Notes: generated by a model not told the origin, from the sequence alone. 64,000 nt of DNA from Paenibacillus sp. EZ-K15 (GCF_002573715.1 NZ_PDHM01000017.1:434001-498000), one strand, 5' to 3'. Positions 42,194 to 51,759 are shown, counted from the first letter of the stretch. Translations and numbers: made by a program.

Positions 42194-43402
42194 ATGAAAA
42201 AAATCTACAAAGTACTAACAACCGCTACAGTTCTAGCGATGGCGGCACTGCCGATAGCAGCGAATGCACAGGACGTCCCACCTGCTTCAGCCCATACGGG
42301 ACAAGGTAACATCGTGAACCAGGTGAAGAAGAGCGTGCCTGGAACGATGGGCTACATAACGGACTTCGTAAATGACAAAACAGGCACATGGATTACCGTA
42401 GCCGGCCGGGGGTTGGCAGCAACCGATCAACAAGAAATCAGGCTCTCCGTATCCAAGGATACTAAAATCATCGATGTCCAAGGGAACCAGGTCCAGCTGC
42501 AAACGATCGTGGATAAAAACAAAGCGATAAAAGCTTTCTATAGTCCAAACATAACGAAGAGCTTACCCGCTCAAGGTTCGGCGCTTACGATTATTGTTCA
42601 GGATCACGACTTTGCCGTTATAGATGGAACTATCTCCGAGGTTAACAAACAAGGTATCCTTGTGGAGGGAACCAATCTGTACAACGACAGCCAAGAGACC
42701 ATTCTGCTTCATCTGGATCCAAAAGCAAAAATCATCGATCAAAATGGCAACACAATGAAAGCAAGCGACCTGAAAACCGGCATGAGCATTCGTTCCTTCT
42801 ATGGACCTGCCGTTGCGTTAAGTATGCCGCCTCAATCAACAACGAATTATATTCGGGTCAACGCGGATGCCGAGGTATACGATCAGGAGCAAGCAGCCGG
42901 CATTGACGGAATCCTTACAGAAATGAAGGATGGAAGAATTAGTGTTTCCGGTAAACCAGTTAAAGCAGGTGACCTCGAATACATCGTGCTCGCTGTTGAT
43001 GGCGACACAAAGATTGTAGATGCCGAGGGCAAATCATTAACAGCTGAAGCCTTGAAATCGGGTCTGCGAATCGAAGCTGAATACGTGTCCGTGATTTACC
43101 CTGCCCTGTCGCATGCAGATAAGATCGTGGTCTCCGATACCTCAGCGCCCAAAGTCGAAGGCACGATAACTGCATCCGAACGCACTTCTAAGGATCAACT
43201 GTATATCAATGTAGGTTCAGATCAATCCACGGATAACGATATCATCATCAACATCTCCAAGGATACTCAAGTGATTGGACTGAATCCCGACGAGAAGCTG
43301 GAACCCGGCATGAAAATCGAGGTCTTCCACTCCCCGATCATGACCATGTCCATACCCGCATTCACTTCCGCCGAAGTGATTATGGTTCAAGCCGACAACT
43401 AA
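42194..43402 (+). CDS. Secreted protein with four tandem beta-rich repeats
   Basis: Exported protein of 402 residues. The ATG at 42194 follows GGAGG by 8 bases; the earlier TTG overlaps the ribosome site. A signal peptide ends ANA-Q (about residue 26). The mature part has four repeats of roughly 85-90 residues. Each has a G-x-I-T/S-E-like strand, a DTKIID..GN strand and an AFYSP...S.PA-type end; examples are KDTKIIDVQGN, PKAKIIDQNGN, GDTKIVDAEGK and KDTQVIGLNPD. No enzyme motif is seen. The pattern resembles OB-like DUF5666-type repeats, but this is not certain. A surface or ligand-binding role is possible. Confidence 0.75.
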   Translation: MKKIYKVLTTATVLAMAALPIAANAQDVPPASAHTGQGNIVNQVKKSVPGTMGYITDFVNDKTGTWITVAGRGLAATDQQEIRLSVSKDTKIIDVQGNQVQLQTIVDKNKAIKAFYSPNITKSLPAQGSALTIIVQDHDFAVIDGTISEVNKQGILVEGTNLYNDSQETILLHLDPKAKIIDQNGNTMKASDLKTGMSIRSFYGPAVALSMPPQSTTNYIRVNADAEVYDQEQAAGIDGILTEMKDGRISVSGKPVKAGDLEYIVLAVDGDTKIVDAEGKSLTAEALKSGLRIEAEYVSVIYPALSHADKIVVSDTSAPKVEGTITASERTSKDQLYINVGSDQSTDNDIIINISKDTQVIGLNPDEKLEPGMKIEVFHSPIMTMSIPAFTSAEVIMVQADN

Positions 43403-43450
43403 GCTGATGTTCTGGCTGCTTACCGTAGCTAAAATAAATCGCCAAAAAAC

Positions 43451-43495
43451 AAAAAAACATCGTACTCAGGAATTCCTGAATACGATGTTTTTTTA
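43451..43495. terminator. Bidirectional terminator
   Basis: AACATCGTA and TACGATGTT pair outside a TCAGGAATTCCTGA palindrome, with an A-run on the left and T-run on the right. It separates the secreted-repeat gene from the convergent yebC. Confidence 0.9.
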
Positions 43496-43523
43496 ATGTA
43501 GTAAGATATCAATCGTTACTTAA

Positions 43524-44243
43524 CTATTCCTCAAATTCCACGTTGTGATACACCTGCTGAACATCCTCGAGGTCTTCCAGTGCATCGATCAGCTTCTCGA
43601 ACTGTACCTGTCCTTCTTCCGGTAAGGTGACAAAATTCTGAGCCAGCATGGTAAGCTCGGCAACGGTAAACTCTGTAATTCCAGCGGCTTTGAATGCTTC
43701 CTGAACCGCATGGAACTGGTCGGGTTCAGCATAGACGATCACCGCTTCTTCCTCTTCCAGGATGTCACGGACATCCAGATCGGCCTCGAGCAGCAGGTCC
43801 ATAACTTCCTCAGCCGACTTACCTTCAACGCCGATTACTGCGGTTGGATCAAACATATATGATACTGAACCGCTCACGCCCATATTGCCGCCGTTCTTAT
43901 TAAAGGCAGAACGTACAGCAGGCGCCGTACGATTGACGTTGTTGGTTAAAGCATCAACAATGATCATCGAACCATTCGGACCAAAACCTTCATAGCGCAG
44001 CTCTTCATAATTCTCATCCCCGCTGCCTTTGGCTTTATCCAAGGCACGGTCAATAATGGCTTTCGGCACATTGTATGTTTTGGCACGCTCAAGAACAACC
44101 TTCAGCGCACGGTTGGACTCGGGATCCGGCTCGCCTTTTTTGGCAGCAACATAGATTTCTACACCGAATTTCGCGTATACGCGACTTGTATTAGCATCCT
44201 TGGATGCTTTCTTTTCCTTAATATTATTCCATTTACGGCCCAT
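43524..44243 (-). CDS. yebC: YebC/PmpR-family protein
   Basis: YebC-type protein of 239 residues, the usual size. The start is MGRKWNNIKEKKASKDANTS (ATG at 44243), which matches the conserved N-terminus; the frame to 44288 adds 15 unrelated residues. Other marks are YEGFGPNGSMIIVDALTNN, NRTAPAVRSAFNKNGGNMG and YHNVEF at the end. YebC proteins act as transcription factors, and recent work links some to relieving ribosome stalling on proline-rich tracts. It is a single gene here. Confidence 0.93.
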   Translation of the reverse strand: MGRKWNNIKEKKASKDANTSRVYAKFGVEIYVAAKKGEPDPESNRALKVVLERAKTYNVPKAIIDRALDKAKGSGDENYEELRYEGFGPNGSMIIVDALTNNVNRTAPAVRSAFNKNGGNMGVSGSVSYMFDPTAVIGVEGKSAEEVMDLLLEADLDVRDILEEEEAVIVYAEPDQFHAVQEAFKAAGITEFTVAELTMLAQNFVTLPEEGQVQFEKLIDALEDLEDVQQVYHNVEFEE

Positions 44244-44413
44244 ACATTTCCGCTCTCTTTCATCATTGAATCTGTAGCCGGTATTCAATAAATACCCCTG
44301 TCCATTATATCTCTATTAAGTCCCTTGAACAAGGTTAAGGGCGTATATCCGGAAAATAGACACATCCCCGTAATCATCAATCCGTGATGATCGCCGACGA
44401 GTAAGATTGTCTT

Positions 44414-44710
44414 TCCCATGCCATGCCCCAAGGGCACAGCCTCGCTGACCATACACCCATTAACTTGGATGAATTGAAGGATAAAACTTTTATTGGCTAT
44501 AAGGAAGATTTTATATTCCAACAAATGAACGAGAAATTATTGAAGGTGGCTGGAATTGCCCCCAGATATGTATGCCGGGTTGACGAACCTCCGGCCATTG
44601 CAAGTCTTGTTCGTGCTGGTCTTGGTGCTGCCCTCTTCGAATGTCTCAAAGGCACTTCCTGCTCATGAACAAATGCTGCGCTTTTTTTACGAAAAAGTAG
44701 ATGAAACAAA
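44414..44710 (+). pseudogene. Decayed LysR-family regulator (C-terminal remnant)
   Basis: A frame from about 44414 encodes the end of a LysR effector domain: MPQGHSLADHTPINLDELKD, FIGYKEDFIFQQMNEKLLK, then EPPAIASLVRAGLGAALF. The DNA-binding N-terminus is gone and a stop occurs just upstream. After about 44640 the likely continuation (KALPAHEQMLRFFYEKV) is in the next frame, so there is a frameshift. It precedes the MFS gene in the same direction and may once have controlled a divergent gene. No function is expected now. Confidence 0.65.
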
Positions 44711-44836
44711 AAAACAGTTGATTATTTATAGACAAAATAATATTATGTCTATGTATAAAACAACGAAATGCGCATTCGCTTGTTTTTTACGATATCCCAT
44801 CTGTTAAGTACAGATCCGAAAGGAGACACCTTCATT

Positions 44837-46042
44837 TTGCTTAACAATCCCTATGTTCGAACGATTGTCTTGTCACGCATTCTCTTGAATCTTGGCATTT
44901 GGGTTCGCAACTTTGCCATTCTGCTATACGTTACCGACTTGACAGGCAATAACCCTGTGTATGTATCCCTCATATCCGTAGCTGAATTTGCGCCCATTTT
45001 CTTGTTTGCCTTCATCGGCGGTACTTTCGCGGACCGCTGGCGACCCAAGCGTACTATGGTCAGTTCTGATGCATTGTCTGCGTTATCGGTATTTCTCGTG
45101 CTAATTGCCGTTCATAACGGGTCGTGGCAGGCGTTGCTGGTACTCACGTTCTTCTCAGCCGCCTTGTCACAATTCTCTCAGCCCTCAGCGATGAAGCTGT
45201 TCAAACAGCATGTACCCGCTGAACAGCTGCAATCCGTGATGGCCATGTTTCAATCCATGGTTGCCTTCTTTATGGTCATCGGCCCGATCGCAGGTGCATT
45301 TGTATATCAAAGGTTCGGCATTGAAATATCGCTGATCGCAACAGGCGCGTTATTCCTGGGTTCTGGATTGATTCTGACTTTGCTGCCTCGTGATTTGCAG
45401 GAAAAGACACAATCCAAGCAGCAGAACCTGAAACAAGAGCTTATCGAAGGACTTCGTTATGTATGGAATAATCAAACGCTCCGAACACTGGGCGTGACCT
45501 TTGCCGTGGCTGGCTTGGCAGCCGGACTAATTCAGCCGCTCGCGATATTTGTAACGATTGAGAATCTCGGTCAGGATAAGTCATTCTTGCAATGGCTGTT
45601 AACGGTCAATGGGGCGGCGATGCTCGTCGGAGGAGGCTTCGTCATGGCATTTGCCAAGAAAATAACCCCTCAAGCCTTACTAGCGCTCGGTCTGACCGTT
45701 AGTGCTGTCGGGAACCTCGGTATCGGCTGGTCAACCAGCATAATATTTACGCTGCTGCTTCTTGTGCTTAACGGATTCTTTTATCCCTCCATCCACATTG
45801 GAATCAATACTTTGATCCTAAACAATACGGATGGGCCATACATTGGTCGGGTTGGCGGGACCCTGACCCCGATCTTTATGGGAATGATGGTGCTGGGTAT
45901 GTCGCTGGGGGGATTGCTCAAAGACCAACTGTCCCTGTTCGCTGTTTATGCGGTCAGCGCACTCTTGTTCCTGACAGGTTCGGCGCTGCTGATCCCGTTG
46001 TTTAAAAAGAAAACGAGCACAGCCGGCGTATTGGAGCAATGA
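44837..46042 (+). CDS. MFS transporter (drug-exporter-like)
   Basis: Major facilitator protein of 401 residues with twelve membrane segments. The start is a TTG at 44837 after AAAGGAGA; the frame to 44768 would add a run of unrelated residues and ignore that ribosome site. Motifs include FIGGTFADRWRPKRTMV, QFSQPSAMKLFKQHVP, MVAFFMVIGPIAGAFVYQ and the second-half GGTLTPIFMGMMVLGMSLGG. The layout (DUF-type MFS_3/enterobactin-exporter-like) suggests export of a drug or small molecule. A LysR remnant lies directly upstream. Confidence 0.85.
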   Translation: MLNNPYVRTIVLSRILLNLGIWVRNFAILLYVTDLTGNNPVYVSLISVAEFAPIFLFAFIGGTFADRWRPKRTMVSSDALSALSVFLVLIAVHNGSWQALLVLTFFSAALSQFSQPSAMKLFKQHVPAEQLQSVMAMFQSMVAFFMVIGPIAGAFVYQRFGIEISLIATGALFLGSGLILTLLPRDLQEKTQSKQQNLKQELIEGLRYVWNNQTLRTLGVTFAVAGLAAGLIQPLAIFVTIENLGQDKSFLQWLLTVNGAAMLVGGGFVMAFAKKITPQALLALGLTVSAVGNLGIGWSTSIIFTLLLLVLNGFFYPSIHIGINTLILNNTDGPYIGRVGGTLTPIFMGMMVLGMSLGGLLKDQLSLFAVYAVSALLFLTGSALLIPLFKKKTSTAGVLEQ

Positions 46043-46047
46043 ACAAC

Positions 46048-46089
46048 AATAAGAGCCGTCTCACACATTTCAAGAGGCGGCTCTTATTC
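46048..46089. terminator. Bidirectional terminator
   Basis: AATAAGAGCCG and CGGCTCTTATT pair with an inner CTC/GAG step, followed by a T-rich tail on the plus strand. It lies between the convergent MFS and DUF4179 genes. Confidence 0.85.
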
Positions 46090-46091
46090 TC

Positions 46092-47219
46092 TTATTTTAT
46101 TTTGAACTCCAGCATATGTTTTTCTACTTCTTGTTCAGATGCATACGATGAACGGGATTCAGGATACAACTTCAGTACCATAGACTCTGGATCATCCAGC
46201 ATATTGCTGCTGAACGTATACTGAGACCCATCCTCCGTTCCGTGTCCCGACAAGCTGGACAATTTATAAGTTCGCCCATCTGCCGTCTTCGATACAATTT
46301 CGAATGGTTGTACCATGTCACTTATCGAAATCTTGGTTTGAAAATCAATTTTTTTCCCAGGATCGTAAGCGAATCTTACTTGTGTCATGAGCGGAGAAAT
46401 CTCAACCTCAGATAACACAATCTGATGATCGCCTAGCTTGAATGTTTGATTTGGTTGATACGTCTCCGTCTTGATTGAAGCAAATTTCGGATCCAAGTTG
46501 AACTTAATTTTCATCCTCTCGGAGTAATTCATCTCTGACTTGACCGTTCCTGTCTTGGGATCAGACAGTTTGCCTCGATCTACGGATGCAATTTGAAAAT
46601 CCACTTCAATGCTTCTAGGGAAAGGTTGGCTGCGATCCAACTTTAATGTTCCACGCCCTTGCCAGCTTTGACTCTCCCAGCCTCCTATTTTTGAGGTATT
46701 TCCTAAAGAACGGCCTGTTTGCGCATCCTTTATTCTAACGCTGTTCACATTATAGATCTCCTGGCTGGAATCCGTCTTGGCTGTATATAACAATATTAAC
46801 TTGTTCTCATCCGCTGTAACAGCGTTAATGTTAATCTGGTAAGGTCCCGACTTCGCCGACTTATTGATCATCTGGATATAATTGTTTCTTATCGCCGACT
46901 CCAATGTACTTTGATCGATATCATAGTCCATTGCCTTAAACTTGCTCAGTGCTCCCCAATCCAACGTCTGCTCCTTGGCTGCCTGTGGAGCAACGGTGTC
47001 CTTGAACGGACTGAGCAGCCACAAACCGGCAGCCATTATCGTTATGAGTGTGAGAGCAGCCACTTTCAAAGAATGATGTCGAGATATCCCTCGCGTCCGT
47101 CCCATCGCCAACCCGCGCTGAATAGCGTATGTAGCATCGGTAGCATGAAACTGCTGCCGTTGTTCCTGACGGATCTGTTCCGCATCGGCAAGCATTGCTT
47201 GTTCTTCAGGACTAGTCAT
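46092..47219 (-). CDS. DUF4179-type membrane protein, probable anti-sigma factor
   Basis: Single-pass membrane protein of 375 residues. About 50 cytoplasmic residues precede a membrane segment (VAALTLITIMAAGLWLLSPF). A large outer domain has the DUF4179 pattern (AIRNNYIQMINKSAKSGPYQ, TYQPNQTFKLGDHQIVLSEV). It overlaps the ECF sigma gene by 8 bp, the usual place for an anti-sigma. The cytoplasmic end lacks the HxxxCxxC zinc motif of ZAS anti-sigmas, so it must bind sigma in another way, as RsiV does. Cleavage of the outer domain may release the sigma factor. Confidence 0.78.
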   Translation of the reverse strand: MTSPEEQAMLADAEQIRQEQRQQFHATDATYAIQRGLAMGRTRGISRHHSLKVAALTLITIMAAGLWLLSPFKDTVAPQAAKEQTLDWGALSKFKAMDYDIDQSTLESAIRNNYIQMINKSAKSGPYQININAVTADENKLILLYTAKTDSSQEIYNVNSVRIKDAQTGRSLGNTSKIGGWESQSWQGRGTLKLDRSQPFPRSIEVDFQIASVDRGKLSDPKTGTVKSEMNYSERMKIKFNLDPKFASIKTETYQPNQTFKLGDHQIVLSEVEISPLMTQVRFAYDPGKKIDFQTKISISDMVQPFEIVSKTADGRTYKLSSLSGHGTEDGSQYTFSSNMLDDPESMVLKLYPESRSSYASEQEVEKHMLEFKIK

Positions 47220-47763
47220 CTTGCCATTCCCCCCGATTATTCATTAATTTTCGTAAATGCGCCAGCCCCTTGTACTGCCATGTCTTCACTGTTCCCTCCG
47301 GCTTGCCGAGGATCGCTGCTATCTCCTTCAGCGTCATGTCATTGTAATATTTCAATATCAGCACATGTCGGTACTTGGGCTTCACCTTTTTCAGAACGGG
47401 CCACATAGCAAGCCTGTTATGATTGAACCCGCCAAAAGCCGGTTCGACAATCGCTTTTTCCAGCTCATGATCAGGCAGTGGGACAGCTCGCTTGCGACGT
47501 CTCTGTTCGTCAATACAAACATAGATCAAGATGCGGATGATCCAGGCTTTGAATGCTCTCCCTTCCTTTAACGTTGAACGCTTGACCCATGCTCTACACG
47601 TCATCTCCTGCACCGCTTCCAGAGCATCATATCGGTTGCGCAAATAACTGTAAGCAATATGGATCAGTGTGTCCTTGTGTTCCATAATAGCCTGGTAAAA
47701 ATCTGTTTCTTCTTCCGTTGTTGTCAGTACCACCTTTTTCATCTCTGCTTGGGAGCCCATCAT
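47212..47763 (-). CDS. ECF-type RNA polymerase sigma factor
   Basis: Sigma factor of 183 residues. Region 2 has HIAYSYLRNRYDALEAVQEM and CRAWVKRSTLKEGRAFKAWI; region 4 has HVLILKYYNDMTLKEIAAIL with GKPEGTVKTW. Start choice: ATG at 47763 after AAGGAGAGGAG; the longer frame to 47826 has no ribosome site and would read over the promoter. A TAAAAC-N17-CGTC element upstream fits ECF autoregulation. It pairs with the overlapping DUF4179 protein. Confidence 0.9.
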   Translation of the reverse strand: MMGSQAEMKKVVLTTTEEETDFYQAIMEHKDTLIHIAYSYLRNRYDALEAVQEMTCRAWVKRSTLKEGRAFKAWIIRILIYVCIDEQRRRKRAVPLPDHELEKAIVEPAFGGFNHNRLAMWPVLKKVKPKYRHVLILKYYNDMTLKEIAAILGKPEGTVKTWQYKGLAHLRKLMNNRGEWQDD

Positions 47764-47808
47764 GATCTCCTCTCCTTCTCTCTCTCTATATGATGCTCTA
47801 TGGGTTAA

Positions 47809-47835
47809 GACGGACGAACTCCCCAAACGGTTTTA
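47809..47835 (-). promoter_or_regulatory. ECF-type promoter ahead of the sigma gene
   Basis: Minus strand TAAAAC (47835-47830), a 17-base spacer and CGTC (47812-47809), close to the TGAAAC-N16/17-CGTC pattern of ECF sigma factors. It is about 45 bases before the start codon, as expected for self-activation. Confidence 0.55.
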
Positions 47836-47864
47836 ATTTATCTCAATCCCATGTGCAGTAAACA

Positions 47865-47905
47865 AAATAAACCGAAGCTCTCCTCAAGAAGAACTCCGGT
47901 TTGTT
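47865..47905 (-). terminator. Terminator of cysI
   Basis: Minus strand AAACCGGAG and CTTCGGTTT pair with one mismatch around a 16-base loop, followed by ATTTTGTTT. Confidence 0.7.
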
Positions 47906-47920
47906 TATAATTGAGTATCA

Positions 47921-49639
47921 TTATGCGTGAAATTGTTGCCCGTCTAATACTTCCTTCACGTAACCGGCGCGAATAACAAAGTCACCGAAATGCTCGCCTT
48001 GCTCGCGTTCTTGTGCATATTGCTTCATGATGGGACGAAGGGAATCCAAAATCTCGGCCTCACCGATGTTTTCCTTATAAAGCTTGTTCAGTCGGTGTCC
48101 GGAGAAACCTCCACCCAGGTATATGTTATATTTGCCAGGCGCCTTTCCGATAAATGCGATTTCGGCCAGCATCGGTCTGGCACATCCATTCGGGCAGCCG
48201 GTCATTCGAATAACGATATCCTCTTCGCGAAGTCCGTTCTCTTCCAGAATGACATCGATTTTATCCAATAATGTCGGCAAATAGCGCTCGGATTCTGCCA
48301 TCGCCAATCCACATGTTGGTAGGGCTACACATGCCATGGAATTTCGTCTCAGGGCAGAATAATGATAACCGTCCGTTAGTCCGTAACGCTTGATGAGTTC
48401 TTCAATCTTTTTCTTCTTGTGGCTGCTGATATTGGCAACGATCAGATTCTGATTGGCCGTCAGACGAAAATCTCCATTATGGATTTGAGCGATTTCACGC
48501 AGACCTGTCATCAGCAGGTAATCGGCTTCGTCTTTCACACGTCCGTTTTGGATGAATAATGTAAAATGCCATTTGCCATTGCTGCCTTTAACCCAGCCGT
48601 AGCGATCACCATTATGATCAAAATGAAACGGTTTTGCCTCCTCCAGCTTCCAACCCAGACGGCTTGTGAGCTCGTTGACAAACCAATCGATTCCGCGATC
48701 ATCAATCGTATATTTGAAACGAGCATGCTTGCGCACCGCACGGTCTCCGTAATCACGTTGGATCATCACCGTCTTCTCGGCCAAGTCAACGATCTGCTCG
48801 GGTTTGCAGAAACCAATGACTTTTGCCACTTGAGGATAGGTTAACGGATCACCGTGTGTCATCCCCATGCCACCGCCTACCGAAACGTTAAAGCCTTTCA
48901 ATTGTCCTTCCTCAATGATTGCAATGAGGCCAAGATCTTGGGAATACACATCAACATCATTGGAAGGCGGCACAGCCATCCCGATCTTGAATTTCCGCGG
49001 CAGGTACACCGGGCCATAAATCGGCTCCTGCTCCTCCTGCAGGCTGTCTACAATCTTCTCGCCGTCCAGCCAAATCTCATGATACGCACGCGAGCGCGGA
49101 TCGAGATGACTGCTAAGCATACGTGCCCATTCGTATACCTCCGAATGAATTTCGGATTGATAAGGGTTCGGATTGCACATCACGTTACGGTTGACGTCAC
49201 CGCAAGCAGCCAATGTACTAAGCATCGCTTCATTCACTTCTTGAATGGTGCTCTTCATATTCCACTTCAGTACGCCATGAAGCTGAAAAGATTGGCGAGT
49301 GGTCAAGCGAATCGTTCCGTTGGCATACTTTTGGGCTACACGGTCCATCATCAGCCATTGCTCCGGAGTTACGACACCGCCAGCGGCACGAACACGCAGC
49401 ATGAACTGGTAAGCAGGCTCAAGCTTTTGCTTGTGTCGTTCGTTACGCAAATCCCGGTCATCCTGCATATAACTGCCGTGAAATTTCATCAGCCGGTTAT
49501 CATCTTCGGGAATCGATGCCGTAATGCGATCCTCTAATGTCTCTACAAGACTGCCACGCAGATAGTTGCTTCGACGCTTGATGTCCTCAACATCACTATG
49601 TGGCGCACTATGGGGTGATACTAGATTATTATCAGACAT
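47921..49639 (-). CDS. cysI: Assimilatory sulfite reductase hemoprotein subunit
   Basis: Beta subunit that reduces sulfite to sulfide with electrons from CysJ, in cysteine synthesis. It has 572 residues with two ferredoxin-like and two sirohaem-binding repeats. The cluster ligands are clear: CVALPTC and CPNGC (within RMTGCPNGCARPMLAEIAF) bind the [4Fe-4S]/sirohaem. RLTTRQSFQLHGVLKW and HPYQSEIHSEVYEWARML-like regions are family-typical. It follows cysJ by 36 bp and ends in a terminator. Confidence 0.96.
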   Translation of the reverse strand: MSDNNLVSPHSAPHSDVEDIKRRSNYLRGSLVETLEDRITASIPEDDNRLMKFHGSYMQDDRDLRNERHKQKLEPAYQFMLRVRAAGGVVTPEQWLMMDRVAQKYANGTIRLTTRQSFQLHGVLKWNMKSTIQEVNEAMLSTLAACGDVNRNVMCNPNPYQSEIHSEVYEWARMLSSHLDPRSRAYHEIWLDGEKIVDSLQEEQEPIYGPVYLPRKFKIGMAVPPSNDVDVYSQDLGLIAIIEEGQLKGFNVSVGGGMGMTHGDPLTYPQVAKVIGFCKPEQIVDLAEKTVMIQRDYGDRAVRKHARFKYTIDDRGIDWFVNELTSRLGWKLEEAKPFHFDHNGDRYGWVKGSNGKWHFTLFIQNGRVKDEADYLLMTGLREIAQIHNGDFRLTANQNLIVANISSHKKKKIEELIKRYGLTDGYHYSALRRNSMACVALPTCGLAMAESERYLPTLLDKIDVILEENGLREEDIVIRMTGCPNGCARPMLAEIAFIGKAPGKYNIYLGGGFSGHRLNKLYKENIGEAEILDSLRPIMKQYAQEREQGEHFGDFVIRAGYVKEVLDGQQFHA

Positions 49640-49675
49640 GTTCCTTTTTCTCCTCTCGCAACCACAGGGATGATC

Positions 49676-51514
49676 TTAATACACATCCCGCTGATAACGT
49701 TTCTGTTGCTGCATGAGCGTCAGATATTCCGCAGCTTCTTCTGGACTCATCCCGCCTTCTTGCTCGAGAATAGACCCCAGGGCGGAATGCACGTCATGAG
49801 CCATCTTCTTCTCATCGCCGCAAACATAGACGCAGGCTCCTTCTTGGAGCCACTGATATAGCTCCTTGCTCTTCTCCAGCATGCGGTGCTGTACGTACAC
49901 TTTTTGGTCCGTATCCCGAGAGAAAGCAACATCCATTCTCGTCAGTACTCCATCCTTCAACCAACGCTGCCATTCAATCTGATAGAGGAAGTCCGTTGAG
50001 AAATGCTGATCTCCGTAGAACAACCATGATTTCCCTTCTGCTCCCATCTCTTCCCGCTCCCCCAGAAATGCTCTGAAAGGCGCCACGCCTGTACCAGGTC
50101 CGATCATAATGATCGGAGTGTCTGGATTCTCAGGCAGCTTAAAGTTCGGGTTATGCTGAATGTATACCGGCAGCGAGTCGCCAGCTTCCAGACGCTCTGC
50201 CAATTGTACGGAACATACGCCGTAGCGATGGCGGCCATGTGCTTCATAACGGACTGTTCGAACGGTAACATGAACTTCATCGGGAAACGCTTTGGAGCTG
50301 CTAGCGATAGAGTAAAGGCGGGCCGGAATCTTGCGTAGTATGGATACAAAATCGCTTGCCGCCACTTGCTGCAGACCATAATCCTGTACCAGATCGAGTA
50401 AATCCCGTTCCTCAATATAGGTGCGCAATTCCTGCTCATGACCTGTCTTCAGTAACGTTTGAAGTCCTGTATTCCCTGAAATCTTAACCACTTGTTCGAT
50501 CAGAGGTTTCGTGAGAACCGTAATTTCATAGTGACGGAGCAAGGCATCTCGAAGTGCTCGCGCTTCACCATGTTTATTAATGACAACCACTTCATCAGCA
50601 TTCCATCCCATAGCAGCGATGAGATCATCCACCAGCTGCGGGTGATTTTCCGGATAGATTCCTAAGCTGTCACCCGGCTCATACTGCAAATTTGAACCTT
50701 CAAGAGAAATTTCGATATGACGAGTTTCACGGTCTGATCCTCTTCCGTTCAAATTCAAATTTTCGAGGATTTCCGCTTGAAATGGATGGCTTCTCGAAAA
50801 TTCCGATTCCGTACTATCGCTCAGGGCTACCGCACTCACATTTTCAACAACGGTTGATCCCGCTCCAGCCTCGTTCAACGATAGCAGAACCTGATTCATC
50901 CATTCTGCAGCCGACTCATCAAAGTCCACATCGCAATCTACTCTTGGTGTCAGCCGCTTGCCGCCCAATTCCTCGAGCCGCTTGTCGAAATCTTTACCCG
51001 TTTGGCAGAAAAATTCATACGAGGTATCCCCCAGCGCCAGTACGGAATATTGAAGATGGTCAACCTGAGGTGCCCGCTTGCTATGCAGAAATTCATAGAA
51101 TGGGATTGCATTATCCGGCGGTTCGCCCTCTCCATGCGTACTGACGATAATCAGGAGATTCTGTAACTTCTTCAGGTTGTTCGGTTTAAAATCGCTCATA
51201 GAAGACATCGTAACCTGCAGGCCAACTTCTTCCAGCTTCTTCGATAACTTTTTCGATAATCCATGACCATTGCCTGTCTGTGATCCGTATAGGACGGTGA
51301 CTTCTTTAGTAGCTGTTGCCACCGGCGTTGATACAGCGGCTAACGTGTTCGCTTGTGGTGCTGCCGCAACTGCTGCTGCGGCTGCCGTTCCCTGTAATGC
51401 AGCGATAAATCCGCTGAGCCAGGTCCGCTGGGATTCTGTCAGTGTGGGCAGTAGGCGGTTCAGCAGCTCCACCTGTTCCTGATTAAAAGGACTGTTCATT
51501 ACTTGAAGTTCCAA
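49676..51514 (-). CDS. cysJ: Assimilatory sulfite reductase flavoprotein subunit
   Basis: Alpha subunit that passes NADPH electrons to CysI. Flavodoxin domain (about residues 70-210) with VLYGSQTGNGHGLSKKLSKK and STHGEGEPPDNA; FAD domain with PARLYSIASSSKAFPDEVHV and GVCSVQLAERL; NADPH domain with MIGPGTGVAPFRAFLGER and CGDEKKMAHDVHSALG, ending RYQRDVY. The start is uncertain: TTG at 51514 is 6 bases after GAGAGGTGG, ATG lies at 51499, and the longest frame goes to 51541. Partner cysI lies 36 bp downstream. Confidence 0.94.
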   Translation of the reverse strand: MELQVMNSPFNQEQVELLNRLLPTLTESQRTWLSGFIAALQGTAAAAAVAAAPQANTLAAVSTPVATATKEVTVLYGSQTGNGHGLSKKLSKKLEEVGLQVTMSSMSDFKPNNLKKLQNLLIIVSTHGEGEPPDNAIPFYEFLHSKRAPQVDHLQYSVLALGDTSYEFFCQTGKDFDKRLEELGGKRLTPRVDCDVDFDESAAEWMNQVLLSLNEAGAGSTVVENVSAVALSDSTESEFSRSHPFQAEILENLNLNGRGSDRETRHIEISLEGSNLQYEPGDSLGIYPENHPQLVDDLIAAMGWNADEVVVINKHGEARALRDALLRHYEITVLTKPLIEQVVKISGNTGLQTLLKTGHEQELRTYIEERDLLDLVQDYGLQQVAASDFVSILRKIPARLYSIASSSKAFPDEVHVTVRTVRYEAHGRHRYGVCSVQLAERLEAGDSLPVYIQHNPNFKLPENPDTPIIMIGPGTGVAPFRAFLGEREEMGAEGKSWLFYGDQHFSTDFLYQIEWQRWLKDGVLTRMDVAFSRDTDQKVYVQHRMLEKSKELYQWLQEGACVYVCGDEKKMAHDVHSALGSILEQEGGMSPEEAAEYLTLMQQQKRYQRDVY

Positions 51515-51704
51515 CAATATCCACCTCTCAAAAGCGCACATTATTAATTCCTACTATTACGATACAATTAATTTTATTTCTCCTTTGAACCTATCACAGC
51601 TTACCTGGACCGGTCAATTACAATGTTCTTATAGCATTTATCAGTTTTACTAATAAATCGGATTTTCCGAGTATAACTATAAGTGAAACTCCACCTGCTT
51701 TAGA

Positions 51705-51734
51705 GAATATCGATATCCCCGAATGGTAATGATA
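51705..51734 (+). promoter_or_regulatory. Candidate sigma-F/G (forespore) promoter of cdaS
   Basis: GAATA (51705-51709), an 18-base spacer and AATGATA (51728-51734). This fits GMATR-N18-CATNHTA except for one -10 base. Transcription would start near 51741, leaving a very short leader before AAGGAGG, which is a weakness of the proposal. Confidence 0.4.
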
Positions 51735-51759
51735 CCAATGATAAGGAGGAAGATATCGG

